Assembly (NCBI GenBank): GCA_011316305.1
Contig: SAUG01000121.1
Span: 124,001 to 188,000, forward strand
DNA from: Rusavskia elegans
Lineage: Eukaryota; Ascomycota; Lecanoromycetes; Teloschistales; Teloschistaceae
Direction of reading: 5' to 3'
DNA: 64,000 bases
Both the position numbers and the translations under genes were made by a program. The notes beneath the pieces are model-generated. The model worked only from the letters and a program-made list of their open reading frames with translations, was not told the origin of the DNA and made no database searches. Positions 24,403 to 35,494 of the stretch are shown here, in pieces. Within the stretch, counting starts at the first letter, position 1. Every line of letters begins with the position of its first letter.

Positions 24403-25613
24403 CTACCCACCGCCTACCCCCGTCCAGACCCCCGGAATCTCATCCTCCACCTCCCCAAACGAGCCCTCCCCCCCCTCAGGCACCAGATCCCAAATCATAC
24501 ACCGATTATACCCGCCGGGATTAAAAATAGTCACCCTCGGCCTCCTCCTCCCCAGCACCCCCGCATGATGAATTAACAGCCAATTCACCGCAATGCCATT
24601 CGGACTCGCAAACAGCGCTTTCCCCTCATCGCTCTCGAGATCGAATGTCAGCCGCTGCGACCAGGGGATATCTGTCGCTGGCGCGGCGCCTCGGCGCTGC
24701 TGGAAGATCTCGTCCATGAGCGGTTTGGCGATGGCGTTGAAGATGTGTTCGACGGCGTAGTAGCGGAGGACTTCGGGGTTGGAGACGAGGTTGTCCCAGG
24801 CGAGCCAGACGAGGTCGGAGAGTTGGTTCAGGCGCGGGATGTATTGGGGGATTTCGGCTGCTGGCACACGCCGTCGTTCAACTTTGTTCCTTGGGCTTAC
24901 GGTTAGGAACATTATTATGGCGGCGTTGCGGGGGATGTAGAGGCCGTGGTATGTTGCGGATGTGGCTCGCTGGGTGGTGTTAGTATGGTTGATTGATTAA
25001 TGTGTGGTATTGGCTGGATACTCACTTGTTCGCCGTAGTCGTTGGAGAAATCCTGGCTCTGGTCCAGGAATATCCTGATGACGTCGGTATTGTCATCTGG
25101 TAGCCCTCCTGCAATACCTCGGAAAGCTTCTTTCCAGTGCTCTCCCAGTCTTGAGTTGTCGTCGTCGCTCGTCCAGCCGGAATCTAAGAGTTGGTCTTGG
25201 ATTTGGGTTTCTCCATTGAAGAATGGGTTTGGGAATCGAGATTGGCCGTCGAAGGCGGGGAGGACGCCCTGTTCCCAATAGTGCTTTCCTTTTTCGATCA
25301 AGCAGTGAAATTGCTCGCTAAGGGCTCGTTTGGCGTGAAGTCGATCTGAAGAGAATTTCCAGGTGTGGTCTCGGCGGCCGAAAGATTGAGCGAGGCTCTT
25401 GGGGAATTCGGAAGAGTTGGAAACAGCGATCTCAGATTCACGCTGACGTAGGACGATTCCTTGAGATTCGGTGGAATCGTGCTTGGTGTCAATTCGGTAG
25501 GAAAGTAGCAGGACACCGACGAGGAGGAACAGAACACCGCAGAGGCTGAACAGAGGCTGATGATGGCGAGACATGATCACCATTGTGACATGAGCGAGTG
25601 AAACACAAAGCAA
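24403..25613 (-). CDS. Membrane-anchored or secreted fungal protein of unknown function
   Basis: Two exons, 25613-25026 and 24969-24403, give 384 aa with phase 0 at the intron. A start at 25574 (MSRHHQ) would place the hydrophobic segment FSLCGVLFLLVGVLLLS about ten residues from the N terminus, so a signal anchor or uncleaved signal peptide is likely; which ATG is used is open. The second exon holds motifs seen again in the neighbour at 26095-27201: TYHGLYIPRNAAII, LSDLVWLAWDNL, ASPNGIAVNWLLIHHAGVLG and RVTIFNPGGYN. The same pattern occurs in uncharacterised proteins of other ascomycetes (from memory of the family; no name known). No catalytic motif is apparent. The C terminus is Gly-rich (EGGEGSFGEVEDE). 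Confidence 0.75.
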
Positions 25614-26094
25614 CGTTCAAGCAAAGCAATGTCGATCAAGTGAGATAACATAGGAGCAGTGCTATGCCTCTTTGCTATTAGGATGGCGGCGGCGCAGACC
25701 GATCGAATGTCCCATGATGGGAAAACAAACAAATGGCGGCCAGCAGTGAAGCCGCTGGTGAAGGAAGACGCGGAACAACACGCACAAGAATGATCAACAA
25801 GCAATGACCGACGATTATTCTGTTGAAACTTGCGTTAATAGATTTCCTCTCCCATGTAATATTGGATACTGCCGGCATCAGCAGAATACCGCATCAACAC
25901 TTAATCCTCCGCTGCTGCGGTTCTACAGCTCAGGGAGAGATTCAAAATGGATCTCATATTCAGCAGCCGACAGGAAACCCCCTCTTGCTCTAGCTTTACC
26001 AAAAGCTGAGCTTCAAAACTACTCGAGACCTGACTTGTGTTCGAACTCTCGCGGAACTTTGGCGTCCTTCTACGTATTCTTGTGGCTCGAACGC

Positions 26095-27201
26095 CTACAT
26101 TGCCGCGTATTCTGATAGATTGCAAAATTCACTCTTTGGACCGGGATCCGTCACGTTGAAAGAGGAAGCGTCGGCAACCTCAAGAACAACGAATGGTCTC
26201 ACCATCCTGGGTCCATCATATCCAACGAAGACCCTCGAAACGGTCTTCAAGCCCAATACCTGCTTATGTTGCATCAACAAATAGACACCTCCAGCCCCGT
26301 TCGGGGTCCCTAAAATTGCCAGAAAAGACTCATCGGCAGGCCCAAAGGAGGCCACTCGCGCCGACTTTGGCACAAGGGCCATGGCGGCATATATGATTGA
26401 AGAAGTAAAATCATTGACGATCTCACTTCGGGCGACATAGCGAAGATCTTTAGGACTTTTGCCATCCGATCGACTTAGTCCTGTCCAGATGACGAATGTG
26501 ACGTCGGACCAGAACAGGGGTTCGTTGTCGCTTTTGTGGTTGTAATGAGCTGCTATGAGGCCGTTGGACGGGGAGTATATGTTATTGTATTCGGTACGGG
26601 TGCGAGACTTGCCATCTGAGGATTGATCGTCAGCTTTGATCGGGTTCAGTTCCTGTCACATCAATGTCTGTATCCAACGCATCGTTTGGTTGGAAATTCA
26701 GAGAATTTGTTGAAGTTGTTCTCCGTGCAACTTTGATCACTCGATCTCGGACAACAATGACAGTAGCAGCATGAATGTCGAGGTGGAGTAGCGGTGGTCA
26801 ATAAGGCTCATCCATGTCTAACAAAGGTAGATGCATGCAGCATTCAATATTTTGTACACACCTCTGCGAGTTGCTACTACTTTGTAGTAGTCCTTGCCGC
26901 TCGTCCACCGAAACATTGGAGCGATAGTTGGCGAGAAGACTTCCAGAGATTCCGTCATTGGCGGCCAATCTCGCAGACTCCATTGATCCGCCATCAAATC
27001 CTCCACGGTCGCGGGTCCTACCTTATCGGGACACGATCCGCTCTGCAGTTGTTGGAAGAGCGACTTGCCCTTCCGGACCGCTTTATCCCAGTCTTGATTG
27101 TTCGGCGGAAAGGTATTCGGGAAAGCAATTAGCGAGGCAACAAAGTGGTAAATAAACGAAAAAGGAAGCAGCAAAGAGAGAAGACCCATCTTGTTGGCCA
27201 T
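26095..27201 (-). CDS. Secreted protein, paralogue of the 24403-25613 gene
   Basis: The first exon (27201 to about 26862) starts MANKMGLLSLLLPFSFIYHFVASLIAFP, a good signal peptide, then DWDKAVRKGKSLFQQLQSG and TSGKDYYKVVATRR. The last exon (about 26650-26095) reads NPIKADDQSSDGK, YNNIYSPSNGLIAAHYNHK, WSDVTFVIWTGL, GTPNGAGGVYLLMQHKQVLGLKTVSRVFV and ends NLSEYAAM. The order of motifs matches the neighbouring gene at 24403-25613 (YIPRNA/YSPSNG, LVWLAW/FVIWTG, SPNGIAVNWLL/TPNGAGGVYLL), so the two are diverged tandem paralogues on one strand. The exon between about 26862 and 26650 could not be settled: a piece reading DRVIK (near 26757) is likely, with two short introns. Function is unknown. Confidence 0.65.
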
Positions 27202-27684
27202 GATTATCAGCTCACATGAGAAAAGGCTCGTCTCAAGCGTTTATACGGAAAGTCGTGTGTATGGAGAACTGTAACGCTTTACTGTTCGATCAATCCCGTA
27301 CAAAAGAATCACTATGAAAGAACAGGAGGGGCGCAAACTCCGGAATCGCTGCGAGTAACACGTAGTATTAGCCAAGCCAATCACGTTCAACGCGATGCAT
27401 AAAGTAACGGTTTTGTGTGACTTCCACGTAGCTTCCACACCTTATATTCAGCTGGTGTTTTCCAGGTGGGAATCTGTTTCGATGATCTTGTGGGTAAGGC
27501 AAAAGAGTTGAGGTTATGGCTTGCGCGGGTAGAGAAATTGCCCCCGTCAATTAATGGAGGAAGCCAGCTGGCTTATGTTGTACTATTTGGAGAGATTCAT
27601 TTCGCCGTGAATGTTAAGATGAATTAAGAAAGGTAGTATATTAGCCCAAAATCCATCCAATAAGTCATTATACAACCAGCGCAC
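27202..27684. other. Intergenic region
   Basis: About 480 bp including the upstream region of the secreted-protein gene. The downstream kinase exons expected after the fragment at 27685-27863 were looked for here on the minus strand and not found. Confidence 0.4.
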
Positions 27685-27863
27685 CTGGCAAGCCAGATGC
27701 CATTCTTGACGATCTTGAGTCCACTGTCGTTTTCGACCCTTTCGTACAGTACCTTCTGCAGCAGATACGGTACACCTGTCCGACCCAGGAGTATCTGACC
27801 TGGACGTAGCAAAGACGCCGTCCTCGTTGCCGATTGCCGCATTACGCGGTGGACATGGCTCAC
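27685..27863 (-). pseudogene. Orphan N-lobe exon of a protein kinase-like gene
   Basis: The frame reads RPGQILLGRTGVPYLLQKVL, then a diverged linker and NGIWLAR, which aligns with the first exon of the kinase at 1910 (QKGQLLVGRTGSQYRLQKLL ... IWLAR). The similarity ends exactly at a GT donor (gccag|gtgcgc) after 179 nt, phase 2, the same phase and position as the donor ending exon 1 of the kinase gene. None of the later kinase motifs follow. It is therefore an orphan first exon: a partial duplication or the residue of a decayed paralogue. Confidence 0.6.
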
Positions 27864-28547
27864 TGGTTTGGAGTTGGAAAATACAATGTCGAGAGTAGGC
27901 CATAAGAAGAGTACTCAGTAGATGATAAATCTAGGTCTCAGCCCTATCGAGAACTCTTAGGTCTAAGCCCTCATGGGATGGATGTCTCGGTGATTTCTTC
28001 TCTTTACAACACCCCCATGCTTCACTCCCTTTTCCGCAACACATCACAGCCCCACCCGCCACACAACCCCAATCACACGAAACCGACCAAGCAGACTACG
28101 ATCGAAACCGCAAAGATGGAAGTGCCTAAAGTATACCTATCGACGTCGGAAGGAGAGAGGAGGGAATGGTCCTAAGATGAAAACGAGAAACTGTATGAGA
28201 CAAGAAGACAAAGTGAAAAGTGGATATCTCTATTCTAAGTAATCCGAACCGGACGGTATGTGACACTAACTAACATCGGGGGATGCTCAAGTGCGGCATC
28301 AAATATAAACAAATGTATACGCAGACATAGATGCCGTCCATATAATCATGGACCACTTATTTCCCATAACAAAATGACAATCATGAACGTTATTGCACGG
28401 AGTTTCCAGAACTCCGCATGCTATGTTATAGGGCAACAATTGACAAGGGTGAGTGCAAGGCCCCTCGTAGCAAAGCTGATGATCGACCGTCGGGACTCCG
28501 TCGGTGGGACAAGCGTACTACAAGCACTCAAGTGACACGGTCGGTTG
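27864..28547. other. Intergenic region
   Basis: About 680 bp, unremarkable base composition. Plus-strand frames at 28260-28702 are shadows with no motif. No gene is supported. Confidence 0.4.
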
Positions 28548-29997
28548 TTAAGCTGCTATGGACAAAGACGAGAGCCGCCCTCCCTGGATATCCATCGGCA
28601 GACTCGAGAAGCAGTCGAAATCCATCCGTCCGTTATTGGCTACCCGCAACAAAGCCCCGAAATTCCCTTGGCTTTGACATTGATACCCGCCATCGAACAT
28701 GAGGTTGATATCCGCATAACCCTCGTTCCAGATATCCAAGAGGACTTGTTTTGCGTTCGTTTTCCCGGATGCCAACGTCTTTTTTCCGGCGGTGGAGGTT
28801 ATGTTCACCTGGAAGTTATAGGTCCGGTTCGTGATCGCCGACCAGTACCTCGCCCCAGCCGAAGACTCGTCCAACGAGTCGCAAATGCGACCGAAATCGA
28901 TGCCTCCGTCAGCTATGCGTGTGCATCCGTCGGCTTTACGTCCGGCAGGGATCAGGAGTGTCGGGTCGTCGAGGATAGCAGGGTCCGGGACAACGACAAA
29001 CCCATTCTGCAGCAGGGCAGTAGTGGTGAATAGTGTTGATGCAGCCAATGAAAGGCCAGGGGTAAAACTGAGGTTGGCGGCAATGTCCATATTGCTGGCG
29101 AAGGAGCCGTCTAAAGTGAAGGCGACAAAGCGCTGGATGACGGTAAGGAGGTTTGAGAGACCAGCGCGAAAAACGTCGTCCGTGTCGACGATGGTTGATC
29201 CATCCGCGGGCCACATGACGTTGATGAGGATAGGTGTTCTTCCAAGCGATTCCAGGGCAAAAGCCAGGGCGAGGCTGTAGACACCGTCGGAGATGGTTCT
29301 GTTGCCGATGTGACGGATATAGTGACCGTCCGGTTGATACTATCGCAGAGGTGTCAGAGGTAGGAACACTAAATGGAGCTGCCAGCACATACCGCTAGGT
29401 AAGGAAGGCCCAGGGTGAGCGCGGTATTGTAATTGCCGAAATCGACGTCGCCATTCCTCGTGAGGTTCAGTGGGTTCGTTCGCAATTTTACCAATACTGG
29501 GTCCGATTGATCTAAAAATTTGGTGACTGGAGGATCATCAGCGAGCGAAACGCAAACACGTTCAGATACAACTAACCTGCGGCCAACTTGGAGAAAAATG
29601 ATTGGACATTCTTTATAGTTGCGATGACATATCGGACCGCGGGTTTTATTGAGGGATCTACTACGAGATCCGAGTCCTGGAGATTACTACATGAGGTTGA
29701 GTTAAGGGCGGTGCAGTCGACTCCACTTTTGCCGGTGGCAAGTCGGATAAAGCACGTCGACCACAGCTCGCCTATGTTACATAGGTTGGTGAGAGGCCAT
29801 GAGATGAGGTATTCGCTGATCTCCATATTCTGGTAGCATTCTTGCGTTAGAGGTGCAGTCAGGTCGATACACGACTCATTCAGTTCTTGTCGAATTCGCA
29901 ATGGACGAGCAGTTCGATCTTCTTCCAGAGAAGGGAGGAACAGTGCTCGAGCCGAGCAGATACAAACTGCCCAGATGTAAGCCCAGCGGGAATTCAT
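28548..29997 (-). CDS. Secreted cysteine-containing glycoprotein of unknown function
   Basis: Exons 29997-29577, 29526-29393 and 29339-28548 give 448 aa. The start at 29997 is preferred over 30024 because MNSRWAYIWAVCICSARALF then forms a short signal peptide. Several N-glycosylation sequons follow (NES, NST, NLT, NRT, NLS, NIT). The N-terminal third is Cys-bearing, with LTQECYQNMEISEYLISW, ELWSTCFIRLATG and CTALNSTSCSNL. The middle repeats an alternating hydrophobic pattern around FGNYNTALTLGLPYLA and ISDGVYSLALAFALESLG. The C-terminal third has Cys pairs in DGCTRIADGG and DFGRICDSL. Similar architecture occurs in uncharacterised secreted proteins of ascomycetes. No enzyme motif is apparent. 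Its neighbours are other secreted proteins. Confidence 0.8.
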
Positions 29998-30024
29998 GAC
30001 GTCAAGATCAGCTTGCACCAGCAC

Positions 30025-31033
30025 CGCAAATGCTCGGGAGCGGCGGTTGGTTTATACTGTCTGGACATGTTCGACGATGGGTCAGTGCGGAGGCTCGCAA
30101 TCTCGGCAAGGTTGTATCGGACAGCAAAAGACTCATCCCCGCACATTTTGCATGGACGGAGCTGGGTCAGTGACCCAAAGGGTCCCCGAGCGCACGAATG
30201 ACCGTTCCTGCGTTTGACAATAGATTAGATGAGGGGGCAAAGTAAATTAGTAACGGGGAGCAGCACGTATCAGATGTCGGTATCACCAGCGTTATGGTGC
30301 GGTTATCCGCCAGGCGCTACGTTTGTGAGAGCCGCTGCGGGTGGCGGAGAAATCCGAAGATGCGAGAAAAAGCTCATGTTTTCCTCGTCTCTTGCTGATG
30401 GTTCGAGTGATCACCGATCGCGAAGGTGGAATCATGGCTTGGGGGAACAGAGCTGATTGGTGTTTGTTGACACGAACAAATGGACGTCGTCGTCTCTTTC
30501 GGTCGGATTGTTCTTAACTCCGTAGGTAACCCCTTTCCCTTTCCCAGCAATGACGCAATGGTTCTTTCTTGGCACGTGGCATCTATTGATTACCTCGGTT
30601 CTCGGCTCGCTCGCTTGACCCCTGAGTCTAGAGCCTCAGGGGTAACAATGTTCTAAAAAAAAGTTGCTTTTTGCTGGAACAGCAGCACCTGTCGTCCCGT
30701 CTCTCCAATTTTGGCAATGCAATGACTAAGGTCAACAATCGCTTCGGCGTTGAAATTCAGCGCCTCAATCCATTCTCTACCTACCTACCTCGAGCTACCG
30801 TGAGTATCTATGCAATTTTTCCCGTTCGTCGAAGCATCTCGAGTCCGCCTACCCCAGCACTTCATTGCTCCTGTGAATCATGGTCATTGTTTCTGCCCGT
30901 ACTTCACAGCGTGCCGTCACCGAGTTTGGACTTGCAAGGCCGCCTGACGCGGCTCGTTCGTCAGCCCCAGTGTTTCTTTATTTGTTTTCGGACTGTTCGG
31001 CACAACCTCCGCTCTTGGCACCCGAATAAGCAT
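30025..31033. other. Intergenic region
   Basis: About 1 kb between two minus-strand secreted-protein genes. It should hold the promoter of the 448-aa gene. Nothing else is seen. Confidence 0.4.
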
Positions 31034-31856
31034 CTAAGCCGTCTCCTTGAGAACGTTGGGTCGCGGTAGCGAGGGCAGCGCAATGACAGGTCGAAGGTTC
31101 TGATAGTTCTTATCGATCGAAGAACCTGTACCCCAAAGCGCAACAGCTATACCACCGCGCTCACCTATTCGGAGCAATCCCGAATTAGCGATCAAATCGA
31201 CGTCCGCGCACACACATGGAGCGAGCACGCTCACCGACCGTGGCCCAACCAGGACTCCTCAGGGGTTTCCCACACATGTCGAATATCACACTGGCGGCTT
31301 TGCCAATGGTTCTGAACGACGAAATGTCGTTGGTGATTGTCGATCGGCCATCTTCTCGTGGTAAATCCCCTGGCCGGGCTTCTACACGCATGAGGATCGC
31401 AAGGGTGCATGTACCTGGTATGCCGAGATCGATCTCAGCGTCCTGCCAATGGAATGATTAGGATGAGGGCACAAGTCCCGACCTACCCGTGACGTATTTC
31501 CGAGGCGTCAAGACCGAGTCCCCAGGTGGCAGATTGGATCGCGCCGAGCGAGTTTTGAATTCTCTCCGCACTTCTGGTCCATAAGGATCCACGCCTTCCA
31601 TGTACTGCATCATGTAGAAGGCGCCGAAGCAGTCATTGATATCAAAGGCTCTGGTGTCCCTCCATTGCGGAGTATGTACGCAGTGGAAGTTCGCCATGTC
31701 AGGGTTCGCCGAGAGATTGTGGGACTCGGGTAGTAGAAGGCTATCAGTTGATATGACGGCACATCGTGCAATATTGATGTATATTGGGAACAACAAGAGA
31801 AAATGGAGAAGACTTGACCTTAATAGAGTATTGATTGGATGACATAAAGGAGACAT
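31034..31856 (-). CDS. Small secreted protein of unknown function
   Basis: Exons 31856-31487, 31414-31235 and 31164-31034 give 226 aa. The N terminus has a hydrophobic stretch SSLLHFLLLFPIYINIARCA that fits a signal peptide ending near residue 32. The mature part contains CVHTPQWRD, INDCFGAFYMM, GTCTLAILM, SSFRTIGKAASVIFDMC, RSPGWATVGERGGIAVALW and GSSID. This spacing (a GTCT...I..M strand, a helix ending in DMC, then PGW..VG and a LW strand) recurs in small secreted proteins of many plant- and insect-associated ascomycetes, none with assigned function as far as I know. At least four cysteines could form two disulfides. Both introns keep phase 1. Confidence 0.78.
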
Positions 31857-33444
31857 GGTGAGGTGCTACCAGGCACGTTATTCTTGTGCGCTTCATCTGG
31901 ACCGGCAACATCAGACCCTTCTTATAAGTCTTTCACCTCGACACTATGTCTCAGTCTGCTGATCTCCCTTTACAGTTGTTCTTCCACTCTCGTGATATAT
32001 CAAGCGAACCAAGCGCATGCCAGCCGCAACACAAATACACAATGACCAGCATAGACGCGCAAAGCCGACTTAAATCCTCCAATGAAGTCACTGGACCGAG
32101 TATCCCCACAACGCCAAAGCCGGAGTCTGCATTGATGATCCTCTTGTAGATTTGTTTCTGCATTAGCCCGGCGCCAAGGACGGGGGTTGCGTTCACAACC
32201 TCTAGCCTTGGGGTCGAAGGAGTGGATGAACCGACTCTCAACGTTAGTCAAGGGTCCAAAGGGGCATGCTGTCGGCCCGACTTAGGGCTGTGACATCCTG
32301 ACTCATACAAGACTACCAATGGTTGATAAAGTTCCAGAACACTCTTCAATTTGCGGAGAATGTAGTCGGGTAATGATAGGGAGTAAGAAGTATGGTTCCT
32401 TGCAATTGCAGTAGCGGTATCCCAGATAACATACAGCCAACCCTCCCTCAATCAAGATCGGTCCGATTCACAGCGCGAGAGGAACCGTGAAAGCATTCTG
32501 TTTCAACACCACAGTCGCGCATGTTCGGAAAGTACATGACTTGTGCAATTGAGTTGTTGGAAAAAGGTCGAAAGAAGGAGAAAAGCGCATCCTGAATCCC
32601 GAATTGCGATCACGGATTGGTCAGAAACTGCCTCTCACCGACCGGCAAGGATTGGTGCTGAACAGAAGCGACGGAGTCGTGGACTATTGAGCTGAACACA
32701 CTCTGACGGTGTCACGGTGCGGACATATCTCAATTGATATTAACTGCGAACATCTGGGTACCATGCCATCTCACATGTCGTATATGTCTGACATTCGTAT
32801 GGAGAGGTGACGGCATCGTGGAATTGCCTTGTTGGCTGGCCAATCTTGACCATAAACGGTGTATATTTCATGCACCTTTTCCTATCCAGCCGACTGGGTC
32901 GATGTTTCATACTTCTCGTGGTTGGATGACGGCACGCCAAAGTTCCATGGTTGGTATAATACGTTGTGACATTATTTTTAGAGAGGCTGCGGATCCCATC
33001 TCCTGCCGTAGATCCCATATGTCTGACGGGCCGTAATGGGATACAATCCAAAAATGTCGTGTATGAAAGCCGAACTGGACACGGAAGAGTCCTTTTGCTA
33101 TGTTCTGAGGAGGAGGAAACCGTGTCGCACTACTGTATGAGAGCTCTGGAGCGACACGCGACAACAGGGGGTGATGCGGCTTCCCACCTGTCAGCCCCAA
33201 GCGGGACTATAATCTACGACAACCCACACAAAACTTCCATATCTTGGTGTTTCCGAGCACACGGTGTTGGTGCAAATGCGGTTCGCTTGTGATTCAGCAG
33301 GATGTTTTCGCTTATGGTAGGTTTCAAACCGGAAGCAGATAAGTTGATGCAGCCAGAAAGAGACAGGCTTTCTGCGTCTTTCCCTTTGGGTCGCGATTGA
33401 TGCAGCTAAGTCCTTGATGATACAGTTGAGTTTGACCAGCTGCA
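31857..33444. other. Intergenic region
   Basis: About 1.6 kb between divergently placed genes (31856 minus, 33445 plus), so it holds both promoters. Minus-strand frames at 31951-32251 and 32248-32451 lack motifs. No further gene can be supported. Confidence 0.4.
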
Positions 33445-34104
33445 ATGGTATCTCATTGGTTCTTCTTTTCGCTTTCGGTGTGCATGTTGAATTACTTGTC
33501 CTGCACCGCATCGCCGATTGAGCCTTCAGACGTTGATTTGAACTTGAGCCTGGACAGTTTCGACAAAGCTGCGAGCTTTCTTCCCATCAGGCAAGGTTCG
33601 AACCAGTCTTCGATGAGGGCAAGATACAGACCAGACCCTGAAAGCCTCCGGCACAGCGATCATGTTATGCCACGACGACGAGGACGGAACAAGCCCATGG
33701 ATGATGAAACAAATCATCTACCGAAACGAGTTCTCGGCATTTACGACGTCCGAGGCCGACAGCTCCAGGTTTACAGCTTGATTCTACCAGGTCAGATAGC
33801 AGCGGAGCAGATCATCGAGTTCTTCAACACCGTTTATGGAATGATCGAGCTCGGTGCCTGGGGTGACCTTCCTCCATCCAATTACCGGGTTATCCACATG
33901 GGGTACTTCGAGTTGACTTTCTACTCGATAAACTCCTACATTCCTCTCGATTTCATCCAAGACTACGTTATTGACAAGATAACCGTCGTTAGGAACGGGT
34001 TCACGGCGTGCTTTTGGGAGCACATGACTGCCATTTTCAATGGAGCTATAGCTGGAGTGTCTGTACATCTGACATTGACTGCGGCAGCACCACCAACTGT
34101 CTAG
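33445..34104 (+). CDS. Secreted protein of unknown function
   Basis: Single exon, 219 aa. MVSHWFFFSLSVCMLNYLSCTA is a clear signal peptide. The next about 65 residues are polar and basic (RYRPDPESLRHSDHVMPRRRGR) and may be a propeptide; PRRRGR resembles a Kex2-type processing site (inference). The C-terminal about 120 residues look folded: GIYDVRGRQLQVYSLILPG, AAEQIIEFFNTVYGMIE, YRVIHMGYFELTFYS, IPLDFIQDYVIDKI and AGVSVHLTLTAAAP. Fungal secreted proteins with this FF..V and pattern of strands are common and uncharacterised. No enzymatic motif is seen. It is the only plus-strand member of the local secreted-protein group. Confidence 0.72.
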   Translation: MVSHWFFFSLSVCMLNYLSCTASPIEPSDVDLNLSLDSFDKAASFLPIRQGSNQSSMRARYRPDPESLRHSDHVMPRRRGRNKPMDDETNHLPKRVLGIYDVRGRQLQVYSLILPGQIAAEQIIEFFNTVYGMIELGAWGDLPPSNYRVIHMGYFELTFYSINSYIPLDFIQDYVIDKITVVRNGFTACFWEHMTAIFNGAIAGVSVHLTLTAAAPPTV

Positions 34105-34461
34105 TCGAGATCATCCTGATGATTCGGCGGGAATCTTAGATGGACCTGAGGTGGAAGGCTGGGCTGCGTTCGTAATGTGTGGTCCGATCCGACGTGGAGG
34201 ATGGTTTTTTTAGGCGCTGTGGTTATTCCCGTTACAGAAAGCCAGTATAGTCATGCAGAGGTATTGAGTTAGCTCGTCGAGCTTCTTGTCGTCTCCTTTC
34301 ATATCTCAATCGTCTTGCTTCAGCGGGCACTCTTGATTGTTGCTGAGAGCTCTCGTAGTCTGGGTTATTCTCACACTATTCTATGAGTTGCGCTTCCAAC
34401 AGGATTAGGATGATTTTCTGTCAACTCAGCATGGTCTATGAGATCATTGCCTGAAAAGGCC
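34105..34461. other. Intergenic region
   Basis: About 360 bp downstream of the 219-aa secreted-protein gene. No feature is seen. Confidence 0.35.
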
Positions 34462-35233
34462 TTACTTCAAAGGTGGAAAATCTCTGAGCTCCTCGTTGAT
34501 GTCATCACTCGACGTCATTTCTTCTCCATCCGTCATAGACTGGAAGGATTTCACGATTGTCGAGACCATGAAAATAATGGTCATGCAGGGTAGGAAAGCG
34601 AACATGTTGGGGATTGTGAAACTGGTTGAGTGCTGTGCAATGTCTGAATGCAACATTCGAGCAGCACGACTTCGCAGCGACACTGGAGACATATATACAA
34701 CTCGATATGTTCGTGTAGCATAAAAGAGGACTTTGCCAAATATTCCGAGACTCTTGCAGTCAGCAGACTTACGAGTCACGCTATCATGCTTGTTTCCATG
34801 GCGGTGAAATACGAGTCCATTGTGGCTCTGACGACAAAGTCAAGTCGAATCGTAAATCCGAATACGAGGAGAGTAAGCTGATAAATGTTAGGGCTTGGTG
34901 TTCCATGCCGTGGTTGACGATACTCGACCTGGGGCCAGTGGACACCTGGGCCGGTCGAGATGGAACCACGGCCTCGTTAGAGAGTGGCAAGACACTACCG
35001 TAGTAGTGATGTTACAGCACCACTTGAGGCTCAAAGAAACCAATGGCCAACAAAGCTCCCGTCGTGTCCACTTTTAGATTGGCAGTTGACATATACGCAG
35101 GAGGCCAAACAGTACGACACAAGAAGTGAGACTTGAAAGTGCCGATCAATCGATAAGAACGTAACAGAACGGCTCGTTGTGTAAAAAGTCGATCGATATA
35201 TGGGCTACAGCAACCTCGGTCCCTAAGGACCAA
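34462..35233 (-). pseudogene. Probable remains of a multi-spanning membrane-protein gene
   Basis: Three minus-strand stretches with membrane character lie in order: 35233-35012 (CRTVWPPAYMSTANLKVDTTGALLAIGFFEP), about 34875-34775 (QLTLLVFGFTIRLDFVV, DSYFTAMETSMIA) and 34779-34462 (FTIPNMFAFLPCMTIIFMVSTIV, then the tail TDGEEMTSSDDINEELRD). Together they look like a polytopic protein with a charged C-terminal tail. I could not join them with convincing splice sites, and no proper start codon was found for the first, so the gene is either broken or has a structure I did not resolve. The family was not recognised. Confidence 0.35.
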
Positions 35234-35494
35234 GTCTCGTACTGATTTAGAACTCTACTCCTCGTCGAGCGTTGTCTTATAGTTGCAGCAGCAGCTACGT
35301 AGCAAGTTCCAGGCAATCGTTGTATCGAAATCCAACATCGAGGTATCCACTGTTGTTACTTCTCATTGTGATTGATTTGCTAAAGGAAAATTTCTATAAC
35401 CGGCAAGTCCACCCGAGGTACTTCCGTCGACATTTCCCCTGAACCCATGGTACAACAGTAGTAATTAAGCCTTCCATTATTACAACGCTACCTA

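Noticed and set aside
28260..29280. Plus-strand ORFs antisense to the 448-aa secreted protein
   Set aside because: They are shadows of the minus-strand gene, which has a signal peptide, introns and a continuous frame.
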